The notes beneath the pieces were generated by a model, which was not told the origin of the DNA, did no database searches, and saw only the letters and a program-made list of their open reading frames with translations. DNA of 64,000 nucleotides, taken from contig JAJZDW010000018.1 of the NCBI GenBank assembly GCA_021851405.1, forward strand, positions 1-64,000, read 5' to 3'. The position numbers were made by a program, and so were the translations under genes. The DNA comes from Pseudomonadota bacterium (GTDB lineage: Bacteria > Pseudomonadota > Gammaproteobacteria > Steroidobacterales > Steroidobacteraceae). The first letter of the stretch is position 1; every line of letters begins with the position of its first letter. Positions 24,255 through 33,050 of this stretch are shown piece after piece.

Positions 24255-24282
24255 CTCGGTATAGTATAAAATCAGTACCAAG
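24255..24282. promoter_or_regulatory. Candidate operator/promoter between azoR and the HxlR regulator
   Basis: A 28-base quasi-palindrome with CTCGGTA on one side and TACCAAG on the other around an AT-rich centre that includes TATACT on the azoR strand, a likely -10. It is an AT-rich island in high-GC DNA, eight bases upstream of the azoR start. HxlR-type regulators bind such sites; binding here is inferred. Confidence 0.45.
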
Positions 24283-24328
24283 GCTAAGTATGTAAGTCCG
24301 CGCGGCACGAACACAAGAAGGCACAGTC

Positions 24329-24826
24329 ATGCGACAGAGTGAAACCGGCGTAACCCAGCAGGCCGCGCAGCGCACGGAGGGCTGTCCCCAGAGCACCGAG
24401 TGCCCAAAGATCAGCCAGGTGCTGGCCCGCGTCGGGGAGAAGTGGAGCGTGCTGATCATCATCATGCTCGCCGACGGCCCGCGCCGGTTCTCGGATCTGA
24501 AGCGCGCGATCGGGGGCATCTCCCAGCGCATGCTCACGCTGTGCCTGCGGGGCCTGGAGCGCGACGGACTGGTCAAACGCACCGTTTTCCCCGTCGTGCC
24601 GCCGCGCGTCGAGTACGAACTGACCGCCCTCGGGCAGTCCCTGCGTCAGCCGGTGACCCAGCTGGCGCATTGGGCGCGCAGTCATTTGGCCGAGCTCGAT
24701 GCGGCCCGCGCCGAGTTCGATCGCCGCGAGGCCCTCGCGCAGCTCGAGCGCAGCGAGACGCGCGAGTGGGGCGCCGCGCCGCGCCCGGTCGGTCTGCCCG
24801 CCGGGGCGAGCACGCCGCGCCGCTGA
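24329..24826 (+). CDS. HxlR/YodB-type winged-helix regulator
   Basis: 165 residues behind AAGG. The winged helix is the HxlR type: 'CPKISQVLARVGEKWSVLIIIMLADGPRRFSDLKRAIGGISQRMLTLCLRGLERDGLVKRTVFPVVPPRVEYELTALG'. Two Cys near the N-terminus (C19 and C25) could sense quinones or oxidants by thiol modification, as in YodB/QorR. The C-terminus has an extra charged tail of about 45 residues. It is divergent from azoR and most likely represses that gene and itself. Convergent with hisIE, with an 10-base gap. Confidence 0.9.
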   Translation: MRQSETGVTQQAAQRTEGCPQSTECPKISQVLARVGEKWSVLIIIMLADGPRRFSDLKRAIGGISQRMLTLCLRGLERDGLVKRTVFPVVPPRVEYELTALGQSLRQPVTQLAHWARSHLAELDAARAEFDRREALAQLERSETREWGAAPRPVGLPAGASTPRR

Positions 24827-24836
24827 CGCGGCCCGC

Positions 24837-25481
24837 TCAGCCGCGGCTCGCGTGGCGGGCGCGCAGTTCCGCCACCACGCGCTCGAGTGACAGACCGCGG
24901 CTGAGCAGCAGCAGCGTCAGGTGATAGAGGAGGTCGGCGGACTCCGCGAGCAGTTTCTCCTCACCTTCGGCCACCGCGGCGAGCGCCACTTCGAGGCCCT
25001 CCTCACCGACTTTCTGCGCCATGCGGGTGGTGCCCCGCTCGTACAACTTCGCGGTGTAGCTGCCTTCGGGTCGCGCGGCGATGCGCTCGGCAATCACGTC
25101 CTCGAGCTCGTGGAGGAAGGCAAGGGGCGCCTCGGTCGTGCCAAAGCAGCCGCTCGTGCCGAGATGACAGACCGGCCCGAGCGGGCGAGTGCGGATCAGC
25201 AGCGCATCGCGGTCGCAGTCGGTGCGCGCGTCGAGGAATTCCAACGTGTGACCGGAGGTTTCCCCCTTCTCCCACAGACACGCGCGGCTGCGGCTGTAGA
25301 ACACCACGCGGCCGCGGCGGAAGGTCTCCTGCAGCGCCTCGCGGTTCATGTAGCCGAGCATGCGGACGCCGCCGGCCGCATCGGTGATGATCGCCGGCAG
25401 CAGGCCGTCCTGTTTGTCGAAATCGAGCTGCTCGATGTCCGCCGGGCTCAGGGGCGCGCCGGGAGCCGATGCGCTGTTCAT
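24837..25481 (-). CDS. hisIE: Bifunctional phosphoribosyl-AMP cyclohydrolase / phosphoribosyl-ATP pyrophosphatase
   Basis: 214 residues, last gene of the his operon. The HisI half (about 1-115) has '[22 protein letters not shown]', '[18 protein letters not shown]', then '[11 protein letters not shown]' and '[12 protein letters not shown]' with metal-binding Asp and Cys. The HisE half (about 120-214) has '[30 protein letters not shown]' and '[27 protein letters not shown]'. It catalyses steps 2 and 3 of histidine synthesis. Fusion of both activities is normal in Gammaproteobacteria. The start overlaps the hisF stop by four bases. Confidence 0.96.
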   Translation of the reverse strand: MNSASAPGAPLSPADIEQLDFDKQDGLLPAIITDAAGGVRMLGYMNREALQETFRRGRVVFYSRSRACLWEKGETSGHTLEFLDARTDCDRDALLIRTRPLGPVCHLGTSGCFGTTEAPLAFLHELEDVIAERIAARPEGSYTAKLYERGTTRMAQKVGEEGLEVALAAVAEGEEKLLAESADLLYHLTLLLLSRGLSLERVVAELRARHASRG

Positions 25482-26245
25482 GGCCTAACCTCGATGCCGG
25501 CGCTGCGCAGGGCCTGCTTCAGTGCCCCGATCGCGATGACGCCGTCGTGGAAGACGCTGGCGGCGAGCGCAGCATCGACGCCCGCATCGCGAAATGCAGC
25601 GGAAAAATGCTCGATCGCACCGGCTCCGCCGGAGGCCACGAGCGGCACGCGGCACACCGCGCGCACCGCCTGCAGCTGCTCGATGTCATAGCCTTGCCGC
25701 ACCCCATCGCTGCCCATGCAGTTGAGCACGATTTCCCCGGCGCCGCGCTCCTGGACTTCCCGCACCCACTCGAGCACGTCGCGGCCGGACTCGCGCGTGC
25801 GGCCGGGGTCGCCGGTAAATTGAAAGGCGCGGTGGCCGGCCGCGGTCCGTTCGCTGTCGATGCCGACCACCACGCACTGCGCGCCGAAGCGACGGCTGAG
25901 CGCGTCGATCAGGTCCGGGTCCGACAGCGCCGGGGAGTTGATCGAGATCTTCTCCGCGCCGGCGTTGAGGACCGCCTCGGCATCGGCCACCGAGCGGATG
26001 CCCCCGGCGACGCAGAAGGGGATGTCGAGCACGCGCGCGATGCGCTGCACCCAGCTGCGATCGACCGAGCGGCCCTGCGGACTCGCGGTGATGTCATAGA
26101 ACACCAGTTCGTCGGCGCCCTCGTCGCGATAGCGTTGGGCCAACGTCATGATGTCCCCGACCACGCGGTGGTCGCGGAAGCGCACGCCCTTGACGACCTG
26201 GCCGTCGCGGACGTCTAGGCAGGGGATGATGCGTCGGGTAAGAAT
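25478..26245 (-). CDS. hisF: Imidazole glycerol phosphate synthase, cyclase subunit (probable ATT start)
   Basis: The conserved HisF N-terminus is encoded as ATT-CTT-ACC-CGA..., giving (M)[19 protein letters not shown], exactly where other HisF proteins begin. No ATG, GTG or TTG is in frame before it. The first standard start lies 60 bases inside (GTG 26185) and would remove the catalytic-face strand 'RIIPCLDV'. AGGAG lies eight bases before the ATT. With this start the protein is 255 residues, the normal length. It forms the TIM barrel that closes the imidazole ring with HisH-supplied ammonia. The 5' end overlaps hisA by 31 bases, suggesting coupling. ATT starts are very rare (infC, pcnB). 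Confidence 0.88.
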   Translation of the reverse strand: MLTRRIIPCLDVRDGQVVKGVRFRDHRVVGDIMTLAQRYRDEGADELVFYDITASPQGRSVDRSWVQRIARVLDIPFCVAGGIRSVADAEAVLNAGAEKISINSPALSDPDLIDALSRRFGAQCVVVGIDSERTAAGHRAFQFTGDPGRTRESGRDVLEWVREVQERGAGEIVLNCMGSDGVRQGYDIEQLQAVRAVCRVPLVASGGAGAIEHFSAAFRDAGVDAALAASVFHDGVIAIGALKQALRSAGIEVRP

Positions 26246-26967
26246 GCGGACAACTCCTGCACAGGAATGCGCTGCTCGAGCAATGCCTTGCCACTCACCG
26301 CGGCGGCGGCGCCCGCGCGGGCGAGCTGATGCAGATCACGGGCATCGCGCACCCCTCCGGAGGCCTGCCAGGCGATCTGCGGGAAGCGCGCTCGGGCGGT
26401 CGCGTACAGCTCGAGGTTCGGGCCGGCGAGCGCACCGTCGCGCTCGATGTCGGTGCACAGCACGTGGCGTACGGTGCCCGCCGGGTAGCGATCCAGCGCC
26501 TCCCAGAGCGTCACCGCCGCCGCCTCGCGCCAGCCTCGGGTCTGGACCATCGCCGCCCCGTGGGCATCGAGGCGCACATCGAGCGCGAGGCAGATCCGCT
26601 CGGCGCCGAAGCGCTCGAGCCACGCGCCGACCTCCTGCGGGCGCTCGACCGCGGCGCTGCCGATGACCACGCGCCCGACCCCGGCCTCGAGCAGCGCCTC
26701 GATGCGCTGCGCCGAGCGGATGCCACCGCCGACTTGCAGGCGCGCGCCCGGCTCGGCGGCGAGGGCGCTGATCGTGGCGCGATTACCGAGCTCACCGTCG
26801 CGTGCCCCGTCGAGATCGACGACGTGCACCCAACTTGCGCCGAACGCCCGGTAGCGCCCGAGCAGCTCGAGCGGCTCGACCGGATAGCGCGTTTCGGCAT
26901 CGAAGTCGCCCTGATAGAGCCGCACGCAGTGGCCGGCACGCAGGTCGATGGCGGGAATCAGCAGCAT
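26215..26967 (-). CDS. hisA: ProFAR isomerase
   Basis: 250 residues from [21 protein letters not shown], with catalytic Asp in 'PAIDLRAG'. The rest of the half-barrel repeats is clear: '[15 protein letters not shown]', '[30 protein letters not shown]', 'LALDVR' and '[13 protein letters not shown]'. It performs the Amadori isomerisation of ProFAR to PRFAR in histidine synthesis. The start overlaps the hisH stop by one base (TGATG), and its 3' end contains the ribosome site and first codons of hisF. Confidence 0.97.
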   Translation of the reverse strand: MLLIPAIDLRAGHCVRLYQGDFDAETRYPVEPLELLGRYRAFGASWVHVVDLDGARDGELGNRATISALAAEPGARLQVGGGIRSAQRIEALLEAGVGRVVIGSAAVERPQEVGAWLERFGAERICLALDVRLDAHGAAMVQTRGWREAAAVTLWEALDRYPAGTVRHVLCTDIERDGALAGPNLELYATARARFPQIAWQASGGVRDARDLHQLARAGAAAAVSGKALLEQRIPVQELSAFLPDASSPA

Positions 26968-27563
26968 CAGGTCAGTCCCAGAAAATTCTCGAGCACGCGT
27001 GCACCGCTGGCTGCGGAGCGTTCCGGATGAAACTGCACGCCGCAGAAGTTGCCCTGACGGACCACCGCGGAGAAGTCCTCCCCGTAGTGCGTCTGGGCCC
27101 GCGTGAAGGCGCCGAGCGGCGCGGCGTAGCCGTGCACGAAATAAAAATACGCCTCGGTGTCGAGCCCCTTCAGCAGCGCATCGTCGGTGAGTCCCTGCAG
27201 ACGGTTCCAGCCCATGTGCGGCACCGGCCGCGTCGTGCTCGGCTCGAGCCGGCGCACCGTGCCGGGCAGGATGCCGAGGCACTCGGTGTCCCCTTCGGCC
27301 GAGCGCTCGAAGAGCAGCTGCATGCCGAGGCAGATGCCGAGCACCGGTTGGGTGAGCTGGCGCAGCACTGGGGCGAGGCCCGCGGCGTGCAATCGCTGCA
27401 TGGCATCGGCCGCCGAGCCGACACCGGGCAACACCACCCGGTCGGCCGCGACGATGGCGCGCGCCTCGGCGCTCACCCGGGCCGCGACACCGAGCCGCTC
27501 GAGCGCGTACTGCAGCGAGGCGAGATTCGCCCCGCCGCTGTCGATGATGAGCGTGCCGCTCAC
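26967..27563 (-). CDS. hisH: Imidazole glycerol phosphate synthase, glutaminase subunit
   Basis: 198 residues, class I glutamine amidotransferase. The nucleophile Cys is in 'LGICLGMQLLFE' and the His-Glu pair in 'GVQFHPERSA'; 'VLPGVGSAADAM' near the start is the oxyanion strand. It releases ammonia from glutamine and channels it into HisF. The start overlaps hisB by four bases and the stop overlaps hisA, keeping the equimolar genes tightly coupled. No unusual residue is seen. Confidence 0.97.
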   Translation of the reverse strand: MSGTLIIDSGGANLASLQYALERLGVAARVSAEARAIVAADRVVLPGVGSAADAMQRLHAAGLAPVLRQLTQPVLGICLGMQLLFERSAEGDTECLGILPGTVRRLEPSTTRPVPHMGWNRLQGLTDDALLKGLDTEAYFYFVHGYAAPLGAFTRAQTHYGEDFSAVVRQGNFCGVQFHPERSAASGARVLENFLGLT

Positions 27564-28633
27564 AGAGCGCCCTTGGTGCTCGGCAGCACCTCGCCGTCGC
27601 GGCGCAGCCCCTGGCGCAGCGCACGGCCCACGGCCTTGAAGCAGCCTTCGATCATGTGGTGACTGTTCTCCCCGGTGACGCTCACGTGGATCGCGGCGCC
27701 GAGCGCATCGGCGAGCGAACGGAAGAAGTGTGGCACGAGCTCGGTGGGCAGCTCACCGACGCGCTCGCGCTCGAAGCGACCCTCGAAGCGGCAGATCGGA
27801 CGACCGGACAGGTCGATCGCCACCTGCGCGAGCGCCTCGTCCATCGGCAGTACGAACCCGTAGCGGGCGATCCCCGCCTTGGTGCCGAGCGCGCGGCGCA
27901 GCGCCTCGCCGAGGGCGAGCGCGCAGTCCTCCACCGTGTGATGTTCATCGATGTGCAGATCGCCGCGACAGGACAGCTCGAGTGCGAAGCCGCCGTGCGC
28001 GGCGAGTTGCTCGAGCATGTGATCGAAGAAGCCAAGGCCGGTGGCGATGCGGTGCGGTCCGGTGGCGTCGAGATCGACCCGCACCTCGATGTCCGTCTCG
28101 CGCGTCCGGCGCGTGATCTGCGCGCGGCGCGCCGTCAGTTCAGCCACGACCGCCGGCCAGGTCTCGTGCGGCGCGCCGTCGCGGCGCACCCGCAGCCCGC
28201 GCACACCGAGGTTCGCGGCAAAGGCCAAATCGCTGTCGCGATCGCCAATCACGGCACTCGCGGAGCGCTCGACGGTCCCCTCGCGCAGGTACGCCTCGAG
28301 CAGACCGGTGGCCGGTTTGCGGCAGTCGCATCCGTCCTCGGGCCGATGCGGACAGATGAACACCGCCTCGAAGCGGATGTTCTGTGCGGCGAAGGTCTCG
28401 AGCACGAAGTCGTGTACGGTTTCGAACTTCGGTCGCGGGAAGGACGCCGTGCCGAGTCCGTCCTGATTGCTCACCATCACCAGACGGTAGCCGCGTCGCT
28501 GCAGCGCCTCGAGCGCGGCGAATACGCCGGGCATGAAGCGCACCTTCTCCAGCGCATCGACCTGGTGATCGGATGGCTCCTCGATCAGCGTGCCGTCGCG
28601 GTCGACGAACAGAGTGGGCACCGGGGCGCTCAT
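27560..28633 (-). CDS. hisB: Bifunctional histidinol-phosphatase / imidazoleglycerol-phosphate dehydratase
   Basis: 357 residues. The N-terminal HAD phosphatase (about 1-165) has 'LFVDRDGTLIEEP' (DxD nucleophile), 'MVSNQDGLG', the zinc site 'CPHRPEDGCDCRKP' and 'VIGDRDSDL'. The C-terminal dehydratase (about 170-357) has 'GFFDHMLEQLAAHGG', 'HIDEHHTVEDCALALGEAL' and 'GENSHHMIEGCFKAVGRAL' with its metal-binding His residues. The fusion is characteristic of Gammaproteobacteria and some relatives. It performs steps 6 and 8 of the pathway. Four-base overlaps on both sides show full operon coupling. Confidence 0.97.
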   Translation of the reverse strand: MSAPVPTLFVDRDGTLIEEPSDHQVDALEKVRFMPGVFAALEALQRRGYRLVMVSNQDGLGTASFPRPKFETVHDFVLETFAAQNIRFEAVFICPHRPEDGCDCRKPATGLLEAYLREGTVERSASAVIGDRDSDLAFAANLGVRGLRVRRDGAPHETWPAVVAELTARRAQITRRTRETDIEVRVDLDATGPHRIATGLGFFDHMLEQLAAHGGFALELSCRGDLHIDEHHTVEDCALALGEALRRALGTKAGIARYGFVLPMDEALAQVAIDLSGRPICRFEGRFERERVGELPTELVPHFFRSLADALGAAIHVSVTGENSHHMIEGCFKAVGRALRQGLRRDGEVLPSTKGAL

Positions 28634-29685
28634 GACCAGGACTCCAGAAGTCGGGTGTTCTGCTCGGGCGTGCCGACACTGATGCGCAGAGCGCAGCCGA
28701 GTCCGGGGTAGCCGCGTGCATCGCGCACCAGCAATCCCGCCGCGGCGGCGCGTTCGAGTGCATCGCCGGCATCGTCGAATTGCGCGAGCATGAAGTTCGC
28801 ATCACTCGGCCAGACACGCCGCACCGCGCGCAGCCTGGGCAGCTCGCGCTGCAGGCGCGCACGCTCGCTGAGCAGCGTCGCGAGCTGCGGGTGCAGGGCC
28901 GCGAGCGCACTCGGCGCGAGGCGCGCGAGCGCCGCATCGACCGTGAGCCGGGGAATGGCGTAGGGCGGGATGATCTTGCGCAACAGGGCGATCACTTCGG
29001 GATCGGCCAGCAGCGCCCCGCAACGTGCGCCGGCGAGGCCGTAGGCCTTCGAGAGCGTGCGCAGGATGGCGAGGTTCGGAAACTCCCCCAGCCGCCGGGC
29101 GAGACTGGCGCGGCCGGAGAACTCCACATAGGCCTCATCGAGCACCACCAGTGCCCGGCCGGCGAGCGCCGCGGCGAGGCGCAGCACGGCGGCCTCCTCC
29201 AGCAGGTTCCCGGTGGGGTTGTTCGGCGAGCACAGGAAGAGCAGTTTGGTCCTCGCCGTGCAGCGCTTGAGCACCTGCTGCTCATCGAGCGCAAAACTCT
29301 GCTCGGCGAGCAGCGGCGCCTCGATCACGTCGGCGCCTTGGATGCGCGCGCAGACCGAGTACATCCCGAAGGTCGGCGGACAGACCAGCACCGCGTCGGT
29401 GCCGGCTCGGCAGAACGCGCGGCAGAGCAGGTCGATCGCCTCATCGCTGCCGCGCCCGAGCAGCACCGAGGCGGGGCTGACCGCATAGAGCTCGGCGAGC
29501 CGCTGCACCAGTGCGCGCGGCTGGGGCTGTGGGTAGCGGTTCAGCCCGTCGCGTCCGTCACCGCCGGTCGGATCCCACGGCAGCTCATTGGCGTGCAGAC
29601 GCTGCAGTTCGGGGCGCCAGGCGGCGTGTTCATACACGCGCAGCGCCACGATGTCCGCGCGCGCCAGTTCGGTGACCCAGCTCAT
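28630..29685 (-). CDS. hisC: Histidinol-phosphate aminotransferase
   Basis: 351 residues from MSWVTELARADIVALRVYE; the long upstream open frame is antisense or out-of-frame hisD sequence. Fold-type I PLP enzyme: 'LHANELPWDPTG', 'LLGRGSDEAIDLLCRAF', 'LCSPNNPTGNLL', 'LDEAYVEFSG', and the Schiff-base Lys in 'LRTLSKAYGLAGARCG'. It transaminates imidazole acetol phosphate using glutamate. ATGA overlaps connect it to hisD upstream and hisB downstream. Confidence 0.97.
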   Translation of the reverse strand: MSWVTELARADIVALRVYEHAAWRPELQRLHANELPWDPTGGDGRDGLNRYPQPQPRALVQRLAELYAVSPASVLLGRGSDEAIDLLCRAFCRAGTDAVLVCPPTFGMYSVCARIQGADVIEAPLLAEQSFALDEQQVLKRCTARTKLLFLCSPNNPTGNLLEEAAVLRLAAALAGRALVVLDEAYVEFSGRASLARRLGEFPNLAILRTLSKAYGLAGARCGALLADPEVIALLRKIIPPYAIPRLTVDAALARLAPSALAALHPQLATLLSERARLQRELPRLRAVRRVWPSDANFMLAQFDDAGDALERAAAAGLLVRDARGYPGLGCALRISVGTPEQNTRLLESWS

Positions 29686-30995
29686 GAGTGGCTGCCCGCC
29701 GCGAGCGCCTGCAGCCGACAGGTGACGGCGGCCGCATGCGCATCCAACCCTTCCAGACGCGCCAGGGTGACCGCGGTCGGACCGAGCGCGCGCAAGCCCT
29801 CGGGCGTGAGCTCCTGCACCGTGATGCGCTTGAGGTAATCGGGGACGCCGAGGCCGCTGTAGGCGCGCGCGTAGCCGTAGGTCGGCAGCACGTGGTTGGT
29901 GCCCGAGCAGTAATCGCCCATCGGTTCCGGCGACCAGGCGCCGAGAAACACCGAACCGGCATTGACGATGCGCTCGAGCAGCGCGCGCGGCTCGCGGACC
30001 TCGAGGATCAGATGCTCGGCGGCGTAGGCATTGGCCACGGCCACGGCACTCTCGAGGTCCTCGACCACGAGCGCTCGGCTGGCGCGCAGGGAATGCTCGA
30101 GGATGGCCCGGCGCGAGAGCGTCGCGGCCTGCCGCTCGACGGCCGCCGCCACGGCCTGCGCGAGCGCCGCGCTCGGGGTGACGAGCAGCGCCTGGGCGCG
30201 CGGATCGTGTTCGGCCTGCGCCAGCAGATCGGCGGCGACGAAGTTCGGATCGGCGCTCGCATCGGCGATCACCATCACTTCCGAGGGGCCGGCCGGCATG
30301 TCGCACGCAGCGCCGAGCGGATCGGTGGCGACGATCTGTTTGGCGGCGGTGACCCAGGCGTTGCCCGGGCCGAAGATCTTGTCGACCTTCGGGAGACTCT
30401 CGGTACCGTAGGCGAGGGCGGCGATGGCCTGCGCGCCGCCGATTTTGAACACCTGCTCGACCCCGCACAGCTCGGCGGCGAGCAGCACGGCCGGATGCGC
30501 CCGGCCGCTGCGATCCGGCGGGGTGCACAGCACGCGCTGCGGGCAGCCGGCGATCCGCGCCGGCACGGCGAGCATCACCACGGCCGAGGGCAGGGGCGCG
30601 GAGCCCGCCGGGACATACAGGCCGACGGCCTCGATGGGCCGGTAGATCCGCTCGCAGCGCACCCCGGGGACGGTCTCGAGACTGACGCTGCTGAGGTCTT
30701 GGGTGCGGTGAAAGCGCTCGACGTTCTCGATGGCGCGCTCGAGCGCTGCGCGTTGCTCGGCGTCAAGGGCGCTGTGCGCGGCGGCGAACTCACTCGCGCT
30801 CACCCGCAGTGTTTCGAGCTCGGTCTGGTCGAACCGGCGCGTGTACTCGCGCAGCGCCGCATCGCCGCGCACGCGCACCGCCGCGATGATTTCGCGCACC
30901 AGCGCCTCGATGTCGGCACGGGCCTGCTGCACGGGCCGCTCGAGCGCCGCGCGTCGTTCGCTCTCGTTGAGCGCGTTCCAGTGGAGGATGCGCAT
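29682..30995 (-). CDS. hisD: Histidinol dehydrogenase
   Basis: 437 residues, full length. Conserved segments include 'IGGAQAIAALAYGTESLPKVDKIFGPGN', 'DMPAGPSEVMVIADASADPNFVAADLLAQAEHDP', 'AEHLILEV' and 'SGTNHVLPTYGYARAYSGLGV', with the Zn-binding His/Gln/Asp positions and catalytic Glu-His region. It oxidises L-histidinol to L-histidine in two NAD-dependent steps. It lies four bases after hisG and overlaps hisC by four bases. Confidence 0.97.
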   Translation of the reverse strand: MRILHWNALNESERRAALERPVQQARADIEALVREIIAAVRVRGDAALREYTRRFDQTELETLRVSASEFAAAHSALDAEQRAALERAIENVERFHRTQDLSSVSLETVPGVRCERIYRPIEAVGLYVPAGSAPLPSAVVMLAVPARIAGCPQRVLCTPPDRSGRAHPAVLLAAELCGVEQVFKIGGAQAIAALAYGTESLPKVDKIFGPGNAWVTAAKQIVATDPLGAACDMPAGPSEVMVIADASADPNFVAADLLAQAEHDPRAQALLVTPSAALAQAVAAAVERQAATLSRRAILEHSLRASRALVVEDLESAVAVANAYAAEHLILEVREPRALLERIVNAGSVFLGAWSPEPMGDYCSGTNHVLPTYGYARAYSGLGVPDYLKRITVQELTPEGLRALGPTAVTLARLEGLDAHAAAVTCRLQALAAGSHS

Positions 30996-30999
30996 CGGT

Positions 31000-31896
31000 T
31001 CAGGGAAGCATCTTTTCCACCGGCAGGACCAGCAGTGCGCTGGCGCCGGCCTGCTTCAGCCGCTCGAGCGTCTCCCAGAACACGTTCTCGCGGCACACCG
31101 CGTGCACGGCGACTCTGTCCGGGAAGCCCTCGAGCGGAATGATGGTCGGGGATTCGCTGCCGGGCAGCAACCGGCGGATCTCCTCGAGCGCCGCACGCGG
31201 GGCGTGCAGCATGATGTATTTGCTCTCGCGCACCTGCTGCACGCCCTCGATGCGCATCATCAGCCGCTCGACCCACTCGTTCTTCAGCGGCGGCAGCGTG
31301 ACCGGCGTGCGGATCAACACCGCGTGGCTCTCGAGCACGGTCTCGACCTCGCGCAGGTGGTTGGCCTGCAGCGTCGAGCCGGTGGACACCAGGTCGCAGA
31401 TCAGATCGGCGCGCCCGAGGCGCGGGGCGATCTCCACCGCCCCGGAGAGCGTGACGATCTCCGCGCTGATCGAGCGCTCGCGCAGGTAGTGCTCGAGCAG
31501 GTACGGATAGGTCGTGGCGATGCGCTTGCCCTCGAGGCTGCGCTGCCCGTCGAACGGCTGGCCCGCGGGCACGGCGAGGGAGAGGCGGCAGCGACCGAAA
31601 TCAAGTGTGCGCAGCGTCTCGAAGCGCACCGGGTGGCCACGCGCGGCCAACTCGTGGCGCTTCTCCTCGAGCACGTTCAGACCGACCAGTCCGAGGTCGC
31701 ACACGTCCTCCTGCACCAAGTCCGGGATGTCATCGTCGCGCACGAACAGCACATCGAGCGGCATGTTCTCCCCGAAGGCCATCAGCTGGTCCTTGCCGCG
31801 GGAGATCTTCAGGCCGCAGCGCGTGAGCAGATCGAGCGACGGGTCGGTGAGGCGGCCGGATTTCTGGATCGCGAGCTTCAGGCGTGGCTCATCCAT
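31000..31896 (-). CDS. hisG: ATP phosphoribosyltransferase, long form
   Basis: 298 residues, the long form with a C-terminal regulatory ACT-like domain, so it does not need HisZ. 'LAIQKSGRLTDPSLDLLTRCGLKI' and 'LDVLFVRDDDIPDLVQEDVCDLGLVGLNVL' form the catalytic lobes. 'ADLICDLVSTGSTLQANHLREVE' is the PRPP-binding loop. The end 'SPTIIPLEGFPDRVAVHAVCRENVFWETLERLKQAGASALLVLPVEKML' is the histidine-sensing domain. It commits ATP and PRPP to histidine synthesis and should be feedback inhibited. It overlaps the upstream trpR-like gene by eight bases. Confidence 0.97.
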   Translation of the reverse strand: MDEPRLKLAIQKSGRLTDPSLDLLTRCGLKISRGKDQLMAFGENMPLDVLFVRDDDIPDLVQEDVCDLGLVGLNVLEEKRHELAARGHPVRFETLRTLDFGRCRLSLAVPAGQPFDGQRSLEGKRIATTYPYLLEHYLRERSISAEIVTLSGAVEIAPRLGRADLICDLVSTGSTLQANHLREVETVLESHAVLIRTPVTLPPLKNEWVERLMMRIEGVQQVRESKYIMLHAPRAALEEIRRLLPGSESPTIIPLEGFPDRVAVHAVCRENVFWETLERLKQAGASALLVLPVEKMLP

Positions 31897-32281
31897 TGCG
31901 GGCTCCCTCCCGGCGACGGGGCGGGCTGGCCGGTTCGCTCGACGCCGAGGCGGCGGCGCGTGCGGCGTGCAGGTGCCACTTGCCCAGGCGCTGCGCCACC
32001 AGTCCGTAGCCGCCGTTCCCGGTGGCGAGGAAGCGTGCCACGCGGCCGATGGTCGTGACGCTGACGCCGGTGAGCTGGTGGATCTCCCGGTAGGGCAGGC
32101 CGCGACTGAGGTAGTCCACCACCGACCAGCGATCGGACATCGCCTGCAGCTCCGCCGGCGTGCACAGATCGCGGAAGAAGGCGCGGACCTCCTCGGCGTC
32201 GCGCAAGGCGGCGATGGCGGTGTACAGATTGCGCTCGGCGAGCGCTTCCTGGCGGGGCGTGAGGCTGCGGTGTGTCTTCAT
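31889..32281 (-). CDS. TrpR-superfamily (YerC/YecD-like) regulator leading the his operon
   Basis: 130 residues from MKTHRSLTPRQEALAERNLY. The TrpR-type core is 'LRDAEEVRAFFRDLCTPAELQAMSDRWSVVDYLSRGLPYREIHQLTGVSVTTIGRVARFLATGNGGYG', with the recognition helix near residues 66-82. A basic, Ala/Ser-rich tail of about 35 residues follows. TrpR uses tryptophan as co-repressor; for YerC-type relatives the ligand is not established, and here histidine is a logical guess. It is the promoter-proximal gene of the his operon, overlapping hisG. A palindrome with Trp-operator features lies 18 bases before its start, so autoregulation of the whole operon is likely. Confidence 0.85.
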   Translation of the reverse strand: MKTHRSLTPRQEALAERNLYTAIAALRDAEEVRAFFRDLCTPAELQAMSDRWSVVDYLSRGLPYREIHQLTGVSVTTIGRVARFLATGNGGYGLVAQRLGKWHLHAARAAASASSEPASPPRRREGARNG

Positions 32282-32299
32282 GCCGGTGGATCGTATTAA

Positions 32300-32319
32300 C
32301 GTGCTAGTACAATAGCACG
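32300..32319 (-). promoter_or_regulatory. Trp-operator-like palindrome upstream of the trpR-like/his operon
   Basis: CGTGCTA and TAGCACG form a perfect 7-bp inverted repeat around six bases. The left arm continues into CTAGTAC, the half-site known from TrpR operators. It is 18 bases before the start of the TrpR-family gene and overlaps an AT-rich promoter-like stretch. A role as its operator is inferred. Confidence 0.6.
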
Positions 32320-32521
32320 ACGCACCGAAGGAGCGCCAGAGGGTGCGAGGATGCGTCCACGGCCCCGGCACTCGGGGCGGTGAGCCGAGCGCGGCCGGCC
32401 GCTTGGCCGCTGCGCGGCGAGGTCTGTGGTGTGGCGGGGATGTCCGTATGGGCAGGGGCGCGACGGCCCGTAGAGTGGTGCGATCGGAGCCTCGGGCAGG
32501 CCCGCCGCGGAGCACAACGTC

Positions 32522-32986
32522 ATGCGTGTCCGGATCGTGGTGGCCGATCAGGCCGAGGCGCGATTTTTCGATCTCGCGCCGCCCGCGACGACCCTGCAGG
32601 TGAGCGGTCGACTGCTCGATCCGAGTGCGCGTCTGCACGAGCGCGAGCGGGTCAGCGACCGCCCGGGGCGGGTGTTCGATCGGGCACCGGCCGCCGGCGC
32701 CCGTCGCGGCGCGCGGGCCCATCATGACACCGGTGGGGAGCGCTCGGCGCGGCGTGAGTCGACGGTCGTCTTCGTCCGGCGCATCGTCGCGCAGCTCGAG
32801 CAGGCCCATCAGCAGGGGCGGTTCGAGCGGCGGGTGCTGATGGCCCAACCGCACGTCCTCGGGATGCTGCGCGCTACGCTGCCGGTGCAGCTCGAGCGTT
32901 GCGTGGTCGCGCAGGTGCACAAGGACCTGGTGCACCAGGGCGAAGAGGCCGTGCGCGCGCACATTCCGCCGCACGCACTGGGCTGA
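32522..32986 (+). CDS. Host-attachment-protein family (PF10116-like) protein
   Basis: 154 residues. The order of features matches the so-called host attachment family named from Agrobacterium: 'MRVRIVVADQAEARFFDL', 'LLDPSARLHERERVSDRPGRVFDR', a variable charged part and 'FVRRIVAQLEQAHQQGRFERRVLMAQPHVLGMLRATLP'. The ending 'VVAQVHKDLVHQGEEAVRAHIP' also fits. These small cytoplasmic proteins resemble eRF1/Pelota central domains, and their real function is not known; the name should not be taken literally. It stands alone between the his operon promoter and the met riboswitch. Confidence 0.75.
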   Translation: MRVRIVVADQAEARFFDLAPPATTLQVSGRLLDPSARLHERERVSDRPGRVFDRAPAAGARRGARAHHDTGGERSARRESTVVFVRRIVAQLEQAHQQGRFERRVLMAQPHVLGMLRATLPVQLERCVVAQVHKDLVHQGEEAVRAHIPPHALG

Positions 32987-33050
32987 AGGCGGCTCGGTGC
33001 ATCGGCCGGCTTGACCGGGGCCATCGCTCCTCCTACACTTTTGGCTCAAC

